In this document: in pieces, positions 25,764 to 34,828 of the stretch
How positions within the stretch are numbered: position 1 is the first letter of the stretch
Layout: every line of letters starts with the position of its first letter
Source of the DNA: Mangrovicoccus sp049603835
GTDB lineage: Bacteria; Pseudomonadota; Alphaproteobacteria; Rhodobacterales; Rhodobacteraceae
DNA: 64,000 nucleotides
NCBI GenBank assembly: GCA_049603835.1
Contig: JBMYSZ010000004.1
Location: forward strand, 62,001 to 126,000
Reading direction: 5' to 3'
Notes under the pieces: model-generated
Database searches by the model: none
What the model was told of the DNA's origin: nothing
The model's input: only the letters and a program-made list of their open reading frames with translations
Translations under genes and position numbers: made by a program

Positions 25764-26257
25764 CCCCGAATGATATTCTTGTGACCCGCTTTGGGGCGCG
25801 GTTTCAAAATCACCGCCTGCCCTGCGCCATCGGCCGAGGCGGCATCACCCAGGATAAGCGCGAAGGCGATGGGGCTAGCCCTTCCGGTATTCACCGCATT
25901 ATTGGCCTGCTCTACCGCCCTGACCGCTTGGCGCGGCCCACTGACTGGGCAGTGCCGATCCATCCGGGCGATTTATGGTCTGATGCCTCTGGGGATCCGC
26001 AATATAATAACATGGTACGCGCGCCTTACGGCCCCAGCCATGAAAAGCTACGCCGCGCCGATCCGCTATATGATGCGGTTTTGCTCACCGATTGGAACTG
26101 GCCCAATGCGGCACCGGGTCGAGGATCCGCGATTTTCCTGCATATCTGGCGCAAGCCGCGTCACCCAACCGAAGGCTGCATCGCCTTCGCGAAAGAGGAT
26201 TTTTTGTGGCTGCTGCCCCGCATACGCTATGAAACGCGGGTGATCATTCAGGGCTAG
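25760..26257 (+). CDS. L,D-transpeptidase / YkuD-domain protein
   Basis: 165 residues. The YkuD catalytic motif is present as HIWRKPRHPTEGCIAF, with His128 and catalytic Cys140; earlier motifs are CAIGRGGIT and KREGDGASPSGIHRI. There is no signal peptide, as in the compact YkuD subgroup whose export and substrate are unclear, so a role in peptidoglycan cross-linking is only presumptive. Its ATG overlaps the RibA stop as ATGA. Its 3' end overlaps the convergent YggS-type gene by 14 bases. Confidence 0.87.
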   Translation: MTPNDILVTRFGARFQNHRLPCAIGRGGITQDKREGDGASPSGIHRIIGLLYRPDRLARPTDWAVPIHPGDLWSDASGDPQYNNMVRAPYGPSHEKLRRADPLYDAVLLTDWNWPNAAPGRGSAIFLHIWRKPRHPTEGCIAFAKEDFLWLLPRIRYETRVIIQG

Positions 26258-26930
26258 GCGCGGGAGCAGGAGCAGACGCAGGCGCCACCCGCGCGCCAAA
26301 AATTGCCGATCCCACACGAATATGCGTTGCCCCCAAAGCAATCGCTTGTTCGAAATCCGCGCTCATCCCCATGGAGAGCCCGCCCAAGCCATTGCGCTCT
26401 GCCATCACCCGCAGCAATCCGAAATGCAGGCTGGGGGTTTCTTCCACTGGCGGGATGCACATCAGCCCCGCAATCGGCAGATCCATGCCACGGCAAGCGG
26501 CAACAAAACTGTCCAATGCTTCGGGCAAAACCCCGGATTTCTGCGGCTCTTCGCCAGTATTCACCTGCACGAAAAGCTCGGGGCACCAGCCTTCGGCCTG
26601 GGCTTGGTCAGCAATTTTGCGGGCCAGTTTTTCGCGGTCGAGCGAATGGATCGCTTGGAAGAGGCCAAAAGCCTGCTTCACCTTATTGGTCTGCAAAGGC
26701 CCGATGAGATGAAGAGTAATGCCGTCATAGAGCGGGCGCAGCTCATCCCATCTGCTGGCGGCTTCTTGCACCCGGTTTTCGCCAAAGACCCGCTGGCCTT
26801 GGTCTAAAACTGCTGTCACCCGATCCTTCGGCTGCACTTTCGACACGGCGATCAGCTGAGCCGATCCCGCCGGGCGCCCCGCCCCGGCCTCGGCTGCTGC
26901 TATTTTCGCTTGGATTTCTGCCAGACCCAT
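26244..26930 (-). CDS. YggS-family PLP homeostasis protein (PLPBP)
   Basis: 228 residues, single TIM-barrel domain binding pyridoxal phosphate without known catalysis; involved in vitamin B6 and amino-acid homeostasis. The PLP lysine is Lys31 in LIAVSKVQPKD; the other family motifs are VFGENRVQEA, LHLIGPLQTNK, FVQVNTGEEPQKSG and GLSMGMSADFEQAI. Start at 26930 selected by GGAGGG four bases upstream; an ATG nine codons earlier lacks a site. The C-terminus ends in an Ala/Pro-rich tail overlapping the convergent gene. Confidence 0.9.
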   Translation of the reverse strand: MGLAEIQAKIAAAEAGAGRPAGSAQLIAVSKVQPKDRVTAVLDQGQRVFGENRVQEAASRWDELRPLYDGITLHLIGPLQTNKVKQAFGLFQAIHSLDREKLARKIADQAQAEGWCPELFVQVNTGEEPQKSGVLPEALDSFVAACRGMDLPIAGLMCIPPVEETPSLHFGLLRVMAERNGLGGLSMGMSADFEQAIALGATHIRVGSAIFGARVAPASAPAPAPSPE

Positions 26931-26972
26931 GACGCCCTCCGCTTCGATGGCTTGCACCTAACGCCCGGCGTC

Positions 26973-27006
26973 ACAAAAGAAAAGAGCGGGCCCGAAGACC
27001 CGCTCT
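26973..27006 (-). terminator. Intrinsic terminator of the porin gene
   Basis: On the minus strand AGAGCGGG (27006-26999) pairs with CCCGCTCT (26990-26983) around an 8-nt loop, followed by a T-rich tract (complement of the A-rich run 26973-26982). It lies 29 bases after the porin stop codon. Confidence 0.85.
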
Positions 27007-27034
27007 CTCAAATCGCGTTCCAATCCAGTTAGGA

Positions 27035-28102
27035 TTAGAAGCCCATGGACAGACCGATGGAGTAGGTGTCTGCGTCGCCGTCCAGCGAACCGTCGGCAGC
27101 TTTACCAACAGATTTGCCGTAGCCAGCCAGCAGAGACAAGCTGCCGCCCAGGTCGTAACCAGCGGTTACACCGTAGCCGTAGATGTCGTCATAGCCCGGG
27201 ATGTCGTAAGTACCGTAGTTAGCACCAACGGTGATCGCGTCGAAGGTGTAGCCAACGGACAGACCGGTGTAGGTGATGTCAACCAGGTTGTCGGAAGACA
27301 GGTCGCCTTCGCCGCTGGAAGACAGCGCGATGTTGGTGCCTTCGTCGTTTACGCCCAGTGCCAGGTTGTAAACTTCACCGTCGAAGTAAGAAACGCTTGC
27401 GCTCAGATCGCCGAAGGTTGCGGCTGCAGAGATACCTGCCAGATACGCATCTTCAACACCCTGCCAGCCAGCGCCGAATTTCACAGAACCGGAAGCCAGG
27501 TCCAGAGTGTATTTCGCGCCAACACCGTAAACTGGATCATCGGTGTCTGCCGCGCCGTCATTGCCACGGTCGTCGTCGATTTCAGCGGACAGGCCGAATG
27601 CGAATGCGCCGAAGGAATAGTCGTAACGAACAACTTGGCCGTCATAGAAGCCGTCCAGGATGTCCTGACCGGAGAAGCCGATATGCTCTTCGTTGTCGAT
27701 GATCGAGCCAGACAGGCCGAAGTTGTTTTCGGTCAGAGCCCAGTCGAACGCACCGTCGGTGTCACCACCGCTGATGGTGCCGAAATCGCCGGAAACGAAT
27801 ACCAGCGCTTTAACGCCAGAAGCGGACGGGATGCCGTTTGCAACTTCGTCCAGGTCGATGTCTGCACCGAAGGTTACGCCGCCGTCAGTTTCGCCGGACA
27901 GGATGAAGTCAACATCCATGTCGGTGTGGAACTGAGCCGGGATGTCCTCGGAGACGATGTCGCCAGAACCATCAGGCAGCGGCAGGTCGTTGTACGAACC
28001 GCCAAAGATGCCGAATTCAGCAGAGCCTTTAAGAGTGACTTCAGCGAAAGCTGCGCCACCGACTAGGACCAGCGCGCTCGATGCGAGAAGGATCTTTTTC
28101 AT
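27035..28102 (-). CDS. Outer-membrane porin, Rhodobacter type
   Basis: 355 residues with a textbook signal peptide (MKKILLASSALVLVGGAAFA) and a mature part starting EVTLKGSAEFG. The rest is an alternation of short amphipathic strands with acidic, Gly/Asp-rich loops and a C-terminal YSIGLSMGF ending in phenylalanine, the usual BamA recognition end. It would form a trimeric 16-strand diffusion pore. Codon choice is biased (for example gtcg/aac-rich), consistent with high expression, and it has its own strong terminator. Monocistronic. Confidence 0.92.
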   Translation of the reverse strand: MKKILLASSALVLVGGAAFAEVTLKGSAEFGIFGGSYNDLPLPDGSGDIVSEDIPAQFHTDMDVDFILSGETDGGVTFGADIDLDEVANGIPSASGVKALVFVSGDFGTISGGDTDGAFDWALTENNFGLSGSIIDNEEHIGFSGQDILDGFYDGQVVRYDYSFGAFAFGLSAEIDDDRGNDGAADTDDPVYGVGAKYTLDLASGSVKFGAGWQGVEDAYLAGISAAATFGDLSASVSYFDGEVYNLALGVNDEGTNIALSSSGEGDLSSDNLVDITYTGLSVGYTFDAITVGANYGTYDIPGYDDIYGYGVTAGYDLGGSLSLLAGYGKSVGKAADGSLDGDADTYSIGLSMGF

Positions 28103-28128
28103 GATTTCCCTCGTAGGTTTCAGTGGTC

Positions 28129-28156
28129 CTCAAGTGGCAAGACCAACTTGAGTTGG
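28129..28156 (-). promoter_or_regulatory. Alternative stem-loops in the porin leader
   Basis: CTCAAGT (28129-28135) can pair with ACTTGAG (28146-28152), while CCAAC (28143-28147) can pair with GTTGG (28152-28156). The two pairings exclude each other and sit 27-54 bases upstream of the porin start codon. Effect on translation or on a transcription factor is not known. Confidence 0.35.
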
Positions 28157-28356
28157 CCCTACATCACTTTTCCTGCTTGCGAATACAACCATCCGAAAAA
28201 TTCTGCGCCTTTTGCGTGTGACGGATGGTGCAGCTTTGTCACAGTATCGACAAACACCCCTAAAATTGGGGCTCGTCCTGACGCTTGTTCCGGCCTTGCA
28301 GATTGAGTAAACCCCGCAAGACATCGTTGCCACCGCTTTTTGCGAAAGGATCCTCC

Positions 28357-28845
28357 ATGGCTTTGGGACCTGAAAGGCTCTCTCTTCACCGCGTCTTTGT
28401 TTTGGGCGTTTCGGCCTGTCTTCTGATTTTGGCGGGCTGTAGCGATAGCCGAGAGCCAGGCACATTTGACCCCAAAACCGGTGATGAAATCGATCCCAAC
28501 GGAACATCGATCTGGGATTTGTTCGAAAATCACGATGATCCGAATGTGACGCTAGAGGTGAATCGCTATCTCTGGACCGCCTCGCTAGAGATCCTGTCTT
28601 TCATGCCGCTGCAATCGGCGGATCCTTTCTCGGGCATTCAGATCTATGGCTATGGCACGCCGCCGGGTGGGCGCACCGCTTATCGGGCGACTGTGCTTGT
28701 CCAAGATCCATCGCTAGAGGCTCGCTCGCTCAATGTCTCGCTTGCGACACACAGCGGTCCGGCCAGCCCAGACACAATTCGCGCGGTTGAGGATGCGATC
28801 CTGACACGCGCCCGGCAAATGCGCATCGCGGATGAAAGCCGCTGA
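28357..28845 (+). CDS. DUF3576 lipoprotein
   Basis: 162 residues with a lipobox LAGC (Cys28) after a hydrophobic signal and the family core VNRYLWTASLEILSFMPLQS followed by ADPFSGIQIYGYG. DUF3576 proteins are alphaproteobacterial envelope lipoproteins of unknown role that frequently precede leuS, as here. The start chosen has AAAGGA upstream; a further 24-residue in-frame lead has no site. Probably in one transcription unit with leuS-lptE-holA (36 bp gap). Confidence 0.85.
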   Translation: MALGPERLSLHRVFVLGVSACLLILAGCSDSREPGTFDPKTGDEIDPNGTSIWDLFENHDDPNVTLEVNRYLWTASLEILSFMPLQSADPFSGIQIYGYGTPPGGRTAYRATVLVQDPSLEARSLNVSLATHSGPASPDTIRAVEDAILTRARQMRIADESR

Positions 28846-28881
28846 CCTCGTCCGCGCCCCGATCTAAGGACACTATATACT

Positions 28882-31464
28882 ATGTCGAGCTACGACCCCG
28901 CCGCCAGTGAACCGAAATGGCAAGCCGCCTGGGAAAATGCTGGCGTTTTTGCTGCCACCCGCGACCCCGCCAAAGAGAAATATTATGTGCTAGAGATGTT
29001 TCCCTATCCGTCGGGACGCATCCATATGGGCCATGTGCGCAATTACACCATGGGCGATGTGATTGCGCGCTATAAATCCTCTTGCGGCTTTTCCGTTTTG
29101 CACCCCATGGGCTGGGACGCTTTCGGCATGCCGGCGGAAAATGCGGCCATGGCCACGGGCGGGCATCCAAAAGACTGGACCTATAATAACATCGCCGAGA
29201 TGCGCGATCAGATGAAGCCTTTGGGCTTGTCCATCGATTGGTCCCGCGAATTCGCCACTTGTGACCCGGAATATTACGGCCAGCAGCAGGCGATGTTCCT
29301 GGATTTCTTGGAAAAGGGCCTGGTCTATCGTAAAAATGCGGTGGTCAACTGGGATCCGGTGGATATGACCGTTCTGGCCAATGAGCAGGTCGAAGACGGG
29401 CGCGGCTGGCGCTCGGGCGCCTTGGTAGAACGGCGCGAGCTGACCCAGTGGTTCTTTAAGATCTCGGATTATTCCGATGAGCTGCTTGCCGCTTTGGACG
29501 GTCTGAAGGACTGGCCCGAGAAAGTCCGCACCATGCAGGCCAATTGGATCGGCAAATCCACGGGCATGCGATTCTCTTTTGCGTTAGAGGCCGCTCAGGG
29601 TGATCTGAGCGAGATCGAGGTCTATACCACCCGCCCCGATACTCTGATGGGCGCGAGCTTTGTGGGCATCTCCGCAGATCATCCGCTCGCCAAAGCGCTA
29701 GAAGCGGACAACCCCGAGATCGCGGCCTTCTGCGCCGAGTGCCGCCAGATGAGCACCGCCGAAGCCGATCTGGAAAAAGCCGAGAAAAAGGGCTTTGACA
29801 CGGGTCTGACCGTCGCCCATCCGCTCGATCCCAATTGGAAGCTGCCGGTTTGGATCGCCAATTTCATCTTGATGGATTACGGCACAGGCGCGGTTTTCGC
29901 CTGTCCGGCCCATGACCAGCGCGATCTGGATTTCGCCCGCAAATATGATTTGCCGGTGAAGAATGCTTTCTTCCTGCCTGGCGAAGAGGCTGAGGTGGGA
30001 ACCGAGGCGTTGGTGCCGATGAAATCTGAAAAGGTGATCTTCCGTGATCACTTCACCGGGCTCACAGAGGCCACCGGCGAAGAGGCCATCGCCGCGACGA
30101 TAAAATTCGCCGAAGAGGCGGGCTGGGGCAAAGGCGTGGATAATTACCGCCTGCGCGACTGGGGCCTGTCGCGGCAGCGCTATTGGGGCTGCCCGATTCC
30201 CGTGGTGCATTGCGAAGATTGCGGCGTGGTGCCGGAGAAGAAGGAAAACCTGCCCATCGAGCTGCCCTATGATAATGGCGGCGAGGCAATCGATTTCTCC
30301 ATCCCCGGCAATCCGCTTGATCGTCATCCCACTTGGCGCGACACGCCCTGCCCGTCCTGCGGTAAGCCCGCCAAGCGCGAAACCGACACGATGGATACTT
30401 TTGTCGATAGCTCTTGGTATTATGCGCGCTTCACCGCGCCGCGGGCCGAAACGCCCACCAATGCCGAGGATGCGGCCTATTGGATGAATGTCGATCAGTA
30501 TATCGGCGGCATTGAACATGCGATTTTGCACCTGCTCTATTCGCGCTTCTTTGCCCGGGCCATGGCGATTAGCGGTCATCTGCCTGAAAGCGCGAAAGAG
30601 CCGTTCGATGCGCTCTTTACCCAGGGCATGGTCACCCATGAAATCTATCTAACCCGCGATGAGAAGGGCCGCCCGGTCTATCACCTGCCCGAAGATGTGG
30701 ATCGCGATAAAGCGGCGCTGAAAGCCAGCGGTGACGCGGTCGAGATCATCCCCTCCGCGAAAATGTCTAAGTCGAAGAAAAACGTGGTGGACCCGCTGAG
30801 CATCATCGAGAATTTCGGCGCCGATACCGCGCGTTGGTTCATGCTCTCCGATAGCCCGCCCGAGCGCGATGTTGAATGGACAGCCGCCGGAGCTGACGCC
30901 TCCTTTAAGCATATCGCCCGGGTCTGGCGCCTGGCGGACGCAGTCCGTCAACGATCTGATGAGGCAGCTCCCGAAGGGGGCTCCGAAGAGGATCGGGCTT
31001 TGGCCAAACTCACTGCGCGGGCCATTGTCGATGTGACCCACGGGATCGAGAACTTCTCTTTCAACACCTCTGTGGCAAAGCTCTATGGCTTCACCGCCGC
31101 TGTCGCCAAATCCAAAGCCAGCGCTCCTGCCCTGCGTGAAGCTCTGCTCGTGATGGCGCAACTCATGGCCCCCATGACCCCGCATTTATCCGAAGAGGTC
31201 TGGTCGATGCTCGGCGGTGACGGCCTGGTGGCGCAAGCCCCTTGGCCCAAAGCCGATCCCGCGCTGCTCATTGATGATGAGGTTACTTTGCCGATCCAAA
31301 TCAACGGCAAGCGTCGCTCGGAAATCTCTGTGTCCAAAGATCTGGACAAAGCCGAGATCGAAAAGCTCGCCCTCGCCGATCCGGCAGTGGTCAAAGCCCT
31401 CGATGGCAAATCCCCGAAAAAGCTGATCGTCGTTCCAGGACGCATCATCAATGTGGTGGTCTAA
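28882..31464 (+). CDS. leuS: Leucyl-tRNA synthetase
   Basis: 860 residues of class Ia synthetase. HIGH motif appears as PYPSGRIHMGHVRNY, the editing (CP1) domain contains TTRPDTLMGASFV and DYGTGAVFACPAHDQRD, a zinc-type insertion has the CPIPVVHCEDCG region, and the KMSKS loop is AKMSKSKKNVVDP. The C-terminal part has the LVAQAPWPKAD segment. Full length and complete. The stop codon lies inside the start region of lptE (14-base overlap), implying coupling. Confidence 0.96.
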   Translation: MSSYDPAASEPKWQAAWENAGVFAATRDPAKEKYYVLEMFPYPSGRIHMGHVRNYTMGDVIARYKSSCGFSVLHPMGWDAFGMPAENAAMATGGHPKDWTYNNIAEMRDQMKPLGLSIDWSREFATCDPEYYGQQQAMFLDFLEKGLVYRKNAVVNWDPVDMTVLANEQVEDGRGWRSGALVERRELTQWFFKISDYSDELLAALDGLKDWPEKVRTMQANWIGKSTGMRFSFALEAAQGDLSEIEVYTTRPDTLMGASFVGISADHPLAKALEADNPEIAAFCAECRQMSTAEADLEKAEKKGFDTGLTVAHPLDPNWKLPVWIANFILMDYGTGAVFACPAHDQRDLDFARKYDLPVKNAFFLPGEEAEVGTEALVPMKSEKVIFRDHFTGLTEATGEEAIAATIKFAEEAGWGKGVDNYRLRDWGLSRQRYWGCPIPVVHCEDCGVVPEKKENLPIELPYDNGGEAIDFSIPGNPLDRHPTWRDTPCPSCGKPAKRETDTMDTFVDSSWYYARFTAPRAETPTNAEDAAYWMNVDQYIGGIEHAILHLLYSRFFARAMAISGHLPESAKEPFDALFTQGMVTHEIYLTRDEKGRPVYHLPEDVDRDKAALKASGDAVEIIPSAKMSKSKKNVVDPLSIIENFGADTARWFMLSDSPPERDVEWTAAGADASFKHIARVWRLADAVRQRSDEAAPEGGSEEDRALAKLTARAIVDVTHGIENFSFNTSVAKLYGFTAAVAKSKASAPALREALLVMAQLMAPMTPHLSEEVWSMLGGDGLVAQAPWPKADPALLIDDEVTLPIQINGKRRSEISVSKDLDKAEIEKLALADPAVVKALDGKSPKKLIVVPGRIINVVV

Positions 31465-32020
31465 GCCCTCATCTCCAGCAAGCCCGGTTCCCCGCCGGGC
31501 TTTCTTGGGCCTTGGCTGCGCGGCGGTTTTGGCCTCTGCGACCGGCTGCGGCTTCACCCCGGTCTATGCGCCGGGGCAAACTGGCGACAAGCTGAATGGC
31601 CGGGTGCGCATGGCCACGCCCAGCACGAATAATGACTACACGGTCATTCAACAGCTCGAAGACCGCTTTGGCCCCGCCCAAGACCCTGCCTATATTCTAC
31701 GGGTCAGCGCCTCGGTGACCTCCACCAGCAGCGCGATTACCCGCAAAACGGAAACCACCCGGATCACGCTTAATGGTCAGGCCTTCTATACACTGACCCA
31801 AATCGGTCAGGCCGAGCCGCTGACGCGCGGGACTGTCCGTGGTTTTGCCAGCTATTCCACGGCCGGGACGACGGTTTCGAATTTGGCCTCTCGTCGAAAT
31901 GCAACGAGCCGCCTGATGATTCAGCTCGCCGATGATATTGCGGATCGATTGCTGGCCACGACCCTAAGCGGCCCATCTGAGGCGGCCGCGCCCAGCCCTA
32001 GCTCTGCCGATGAAACTTAG
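31451..32020 (+). CDS. lptE: LPS-assembly lipoprotein LptE
   Basis: 189 residues. A twin-arginine-looking PRRAFLGLG start is followed by a hydrophobic run and a lipobox ending at Cys33 (SATGCGFTPVY). GCGFTPVY with a following small-strand domain is the LptE hallmark in alphaproteobacteria. LptE plugs LptD at the outer membrane to insert LPS. The gene starts inside leuS and overlaps holA by 11 bases, the conserved leuS-lptE-holA order. A terminator-like hairpin lies inside its 5' coding part. Confidence 0.85.
   Translation: MWWSKPSSPASPVPRRAFLGLGCAAVLASATGCGFTPVYAPGQTGDKLNGRVRMATPSTNNDYTVIQQLEDRFGPAQDPAYILRVSASVTSTSSAITRKTETTRITLNGQAFYTLTQIGQAEPLTRGTVRGFASYSTAGTTVSNLASRRNATSRLMIQLADDIADRLLATTLSGPSEAAAPSPSSADET
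31481..31506 (+). terminator. Terminator-like hairpin within the lptE 5' coding region
   Basis: AGCCCGG (31481-31487) pairs with CCGGGCT (31495-31501) around a 7-nt loop, then TTCTT. It begins 17 bases after the leuS stop codon and would reduce transcription into lptE-holA unless ribosomes translating lptE melt it, a possible attenuation device. Confidence 0.4.
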
Positions 32021-33032
32021 CAGCCGCGATCTTCTGGGGTTTCTGGCAAAGCCCGATGCGCAAGCCGCGTGCATCCTGTTTTATAGCACAGAACCCATGC
32101 TGGTAGCGGACCGGCGCAAAGCGGTTGTTTTAGCGCTGACCGGGCCAGAGGCGGATCACGAAATGCGCTTGACCCGGCTCTCGGCGGCAGAAATCCGCAA
32201 AAGCCCCGCAGCCCTTATCGATGCCGCAAAGGGGCAAAGCTTTTACCCCGGCCCCCGCGCAGTGATTGTCGAGGATGCGGGCGATGGCATCGCCCCGGCC
32301 CTGACCGCCGCGCTAGAGGAATGGCAGCCCGGCGATGCGGTGATGGTTTTGGGGGCCGGACAACTGAATGCCCGGTCCAAATTGCGCAAATTGGTGGAAA
32401 ATGATCCGCGATCCTATGCTGCCGGGCTTTATCCCGATCCGCCTGGTCGGGCGGAAATCGAAGCCGGGCTGGCAGCCGCCGGGTTAAGCCCCCCGAGCGG
32501 CGATGCCATGGCCGCGCTGCAAGAGCTGGGCGGATCCCTGGAATTAGGGGAATTCAAACAGCTGATCATCAAGCTTGGGCTCTTCAAACAGGGCGATGAC
32601 AGCCCGCTAAGCGTGGCAGAAATCGACGCGATGGCGCCTGCCTCGCTAGAGGCCGGGATCGATGATCTGATCCATGCCTGCGCCGAGGCCCGTACCGGCG
32701 ATATCGGCCCGCTGATGCGTCGCCTGAGTGATCAGGGCACAAGCCCGGTCAGCCTGGTGATTGCCGCTAATCGCCATTTCCAAACCCTGCACCGGCTGGC
32801 CTCTGCCCCGGATGGTCCAGGCTCTGCGATTGGCAAATTACGACCACCGCTATTCGGACCGCGCCGGGATCGGCTGTTGCGGCAAGCCAAAGCCTGGCGC
32901 ATGGTCAAGCTGGAAGAGGCCCTGACCGCATTGACCGAAGCGGATCTGAGCCTGCGCACCAGCCCCGCCGCGCCGCCAATGGCTCTGCTGGAACGGGCCT
33001 TGATCCGCATTTCGGTCATGGGAAGGGCGTAG
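32010..33032 (+). CDS. holA: DNA polymerase III delta subunit
   Basis: 340 residues. Clamp-loader subunit that opens the beta clamp. It has the family features: an N-terminal AAA-like domain with SFYPGPRAVIVEDAGDG, LVENDPRSYAAGLYPDP, and a C-terminal helical collar with NRHFQTLHRLA. The walker A lysine is absent, as normal for delta. Starts within the end of lptE, ATG at 32010; followed after 4 bases by the GST gene. Confidence 0.88.
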   Translation: MKLSSRDLLGFLAKPDAQAACILFYSTEPMLVADRRKAVVLALTGPEADHEMRLTRLSAAEIRKSPAALIDAAKGQSFYPGPRAVIVEDAGDGIAPALTAALEEWQPGDAVMVLGAGQLNARSKLRKLVENDPRSYAAGLYPDPPGRAEIEAGLAAAGLSPPSGDAMAALQELGGSLELGEFKQLIIKLGLFKQGDDSPLSVAEIDAMAPASLEAGIDDLIHACAEARTGDIGPLMRRLSDQGTSPVSLVIAANRHFQTLHRLASAPDGPGSAIGKLRPPLFGPRRDRLLRQAKAWRMVKLEEALTALTEADLSLRTSPAAPPMALLERALIRISVMGRA

Positions 33033-33036
33033 TAAG

Positions 33037-33624
33037 ATGTATCAAGTCATCGGCACAGTCCGCACACGCAGCCAGCGGGTCTTTTGGGCGCTAGAGGAAA
33101 TGGGCCTCGCCTATGAGCTGATCGAAGCCGCCCCGCGCAGCGAAGCCGCTTTCGCCGTCAACCCAACCGGCAAAGTGCCTGCATTGCGTGATGGCGCGGA
33201 TGTGATCACAGATAGCACCGCGATCCTCACCTATCTGGCGGATAAACACGACCTGCTGACCGCCCCTGCCGGCAGCATCGCCCGCGCCCAGCAAGATGCG
33301 GTCACTCAGTTCCTGATCTGCGAAATGGATGCCCAGCTTTGGACCGCCGCAAAGCATAGTTTCGTTTTGCCGCCAGAACAGCGCCTGCCCGAAATCAAAA
33401 AAACCGTCGCATGGGAATTTGCGCAAACCATGCGGCAGCTGGCGGAGATATTAGGCGACAAACCGTTTTTGATGGGGGAGGCTCTGACCATTCCCGATAT
33501 CATCGCCGGCCAATGTGGTGCCTGGGCGCAAATGGCCAAGCTCGATCTAGGCTCTGAACGGGTGGTCGACTATATTGCCCGCCTCACCGCGCGCCCAGCC
33601 TATCAGGCGGCTAGCGGCGCTTAA
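33037..33624 (+). CDS. Glutathione S-transferase family protein
   Basis: 195 residues: N-terminal thioredoxin-like domain with TRSQRVFWALEEMGLAYEL, the cis-proline loop NPTGKVPAL and the glutathione-binding DSTAILTYL, and a C-terminal all-helical domain with LTIPDIIAGQCG. Activity toward a particular electrophile or as a thiol-disulfide enzyme cannot be predicted. It follows holA by only 4 bases and its TAA shares the CTTAAG palindrome with the stop of the convergent flavoprotein. Confidence 0.88.
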   Translation: MYQVIGTVRTRSQRVFWALEEMGLAYELIEAAPRSEAAFAVNPTGKVPALRDGADVITDSTAILTYLADKHDLLTAPAGSIARAQQDAVTQFLICEMDAQLWTAAKHSFVLPPEQRLPEIKKTVAWEFAQTMRQLAEILGDKPFLMGEALTIPDIIAGQCGAWAQMAKLDLGSERVVDYIARLTARPAYQAASGA

Positions 33625-34811
33625 GTGTTCAAATAATCCAAAGCGCCCTGCCCGGCCCAAGCTCCGGTGGCCAAACACCCGGTCAGCAAATAGCCCCCGG
33701 TGGGCGCGTCCCAATCCAGCATCTCGCCAGCGCAAAAACAGCCTGGCCGCGCTTTCAGCATCAATTGCTCGGTCAGGGCCGATTGCGGCACGCCGCCCGC
33801 TGTCGAAATCGCCTCATCCAAGGGGCGGGCGCCTTGATGCGTGATGGGCAGCGCCTTGATCAAAGCCGCAAGTGTCGCCGCCTCCGCCGGTAATGGGCGG
33901 CCGAATTCATGCAGCAATGCAATTTCTTGCGGCGTCAGATTAGCGGTTTTACGCAAATGATTGCTCAGACTATTGCCGCCGCGCGATTTGCCCAACCGCG
34001 CGGTCAGATCCGCGACACTGCGATCAGGCGCCATATCGATCAGCAAAGGCTCCCCCCGTCGCAAAGCCGGTGACAAGGGATAGAGCCCGCCACCCTCCAG
34101 CCCATATTGTGTGATCACAATTTCGCCACGCGACTGAATTTCCCCGGCGCTCAGGCGGATGGCTTTCAGCGGCGTGCCGAAATGTTTTGCCATAAAGGGG
34201 GACCAAATCACCGAAAGGCCCACATTCGACGGGGCAAAAGGCGTGAGTTCCACCCCTTGCTCGGCAAAGATCGTCGCCCAGGCCCCATCTGATCCCAAAC
34301 GGGCCCAGCTGGCCCCGCCCAAAGCAAAAACCGTCACGCCGGGGGTCACCATCTGCGGCCCCTCTGGCGTGTCAAAACACAACGCCTGATCCTGCCAACC
34401 CGTCCAACGCCAATTCGAGCGCAAGGACACCCCCGCATCATCGATCCGCGACAACCAGGCCCGCAGCAAGGGAGAGGCCTTCATCGCCTTGGGGAAAACC
34501 CGGCCCGAAGAGCCGGTGAACACCGCCTGGCCCAGCTCCTGGGCCCATTTTGCGCATTCCTTCGGCCCGAATTGCGACAGCATCGGATCGAACCAGGCGG
34601 CAAATTCGCCATATTTTCGTAGAAAGGATGGGTAATCTTCGTTTTTGGTAAGGTTCAGCCCCGACTTGCCCGCCATCAGGAATTTACGCGCAGGGGATGG
34701 CTTCGCCTCGGCAAGCCACACGACTTTCCCGGCAGCCGCCAAAATTTCTGCCGCCATCAGCCCCGCAGGGCCCCCGCCGATTACCAGCGCGTCTGGACAA
34801 GTTCCGCTCAT
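33621..34811 (-). CDS. HI0933-like / TIGR03862 flavoprotein
   Basis: 396-residue FAD-binding protein. The dinucleotide motif is VIGGGPAGLMAAEILAAAG, followed by AGKSGLNLTKNEDYPSFL, a family-specific sequence, and a C-terminal GGVPQSALTEQLMLKARPG and GCLATGAWAGQGALDYL. Related to BaiN-type oxidoreductases; the substrate is unknown. Starts 17 bases from the divergent HNH protein gene. Complete. Confidence 0.88.
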   Translation of the reverse strand: MSGTCPDALVIGGGPAGLMAAEILAAAGKVVWLAEAKPSPARKFLMAGKSGLNLTKNEDYPSFLRKYGEFAAWFDPMLSQFGPKECAKWAQELGQAVFTGSSGRVFPKAMKASPLLRAWLSRIDDAGVSLRSNWRWTGWQDQALCFDTPEGPQMVTPGVTVFALGGASWARLGSDGAWATIFAEQGVELTPFAPSNVGLSVIWSPFMAKHFGTPLKAIRLSAGEIQSRGEIVITQYGLEGGGLYPLSPALRRGEPLLIDMAPDRSVADLTARLGKSRGGNSLSNHLRKTANLTPQEIALLHEFGRPLPAEAATLAALIKALPITHQGARPLDEAISTAGGVPQSALTEQLMLKARPGCFCAGEMLDWDAPTGGYLLTGCLATGAWAGQGALDYLNT

Positions 34812-34828
34812 GCGCCAATCTTTGCCTT

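Noticed and set aside
28217..28243. TGTGAC/GTCACA inverted repeat upstream of the porin
   Set aside because: Spacer of 15 bases and no clear location relative to a promoter; likely chance.
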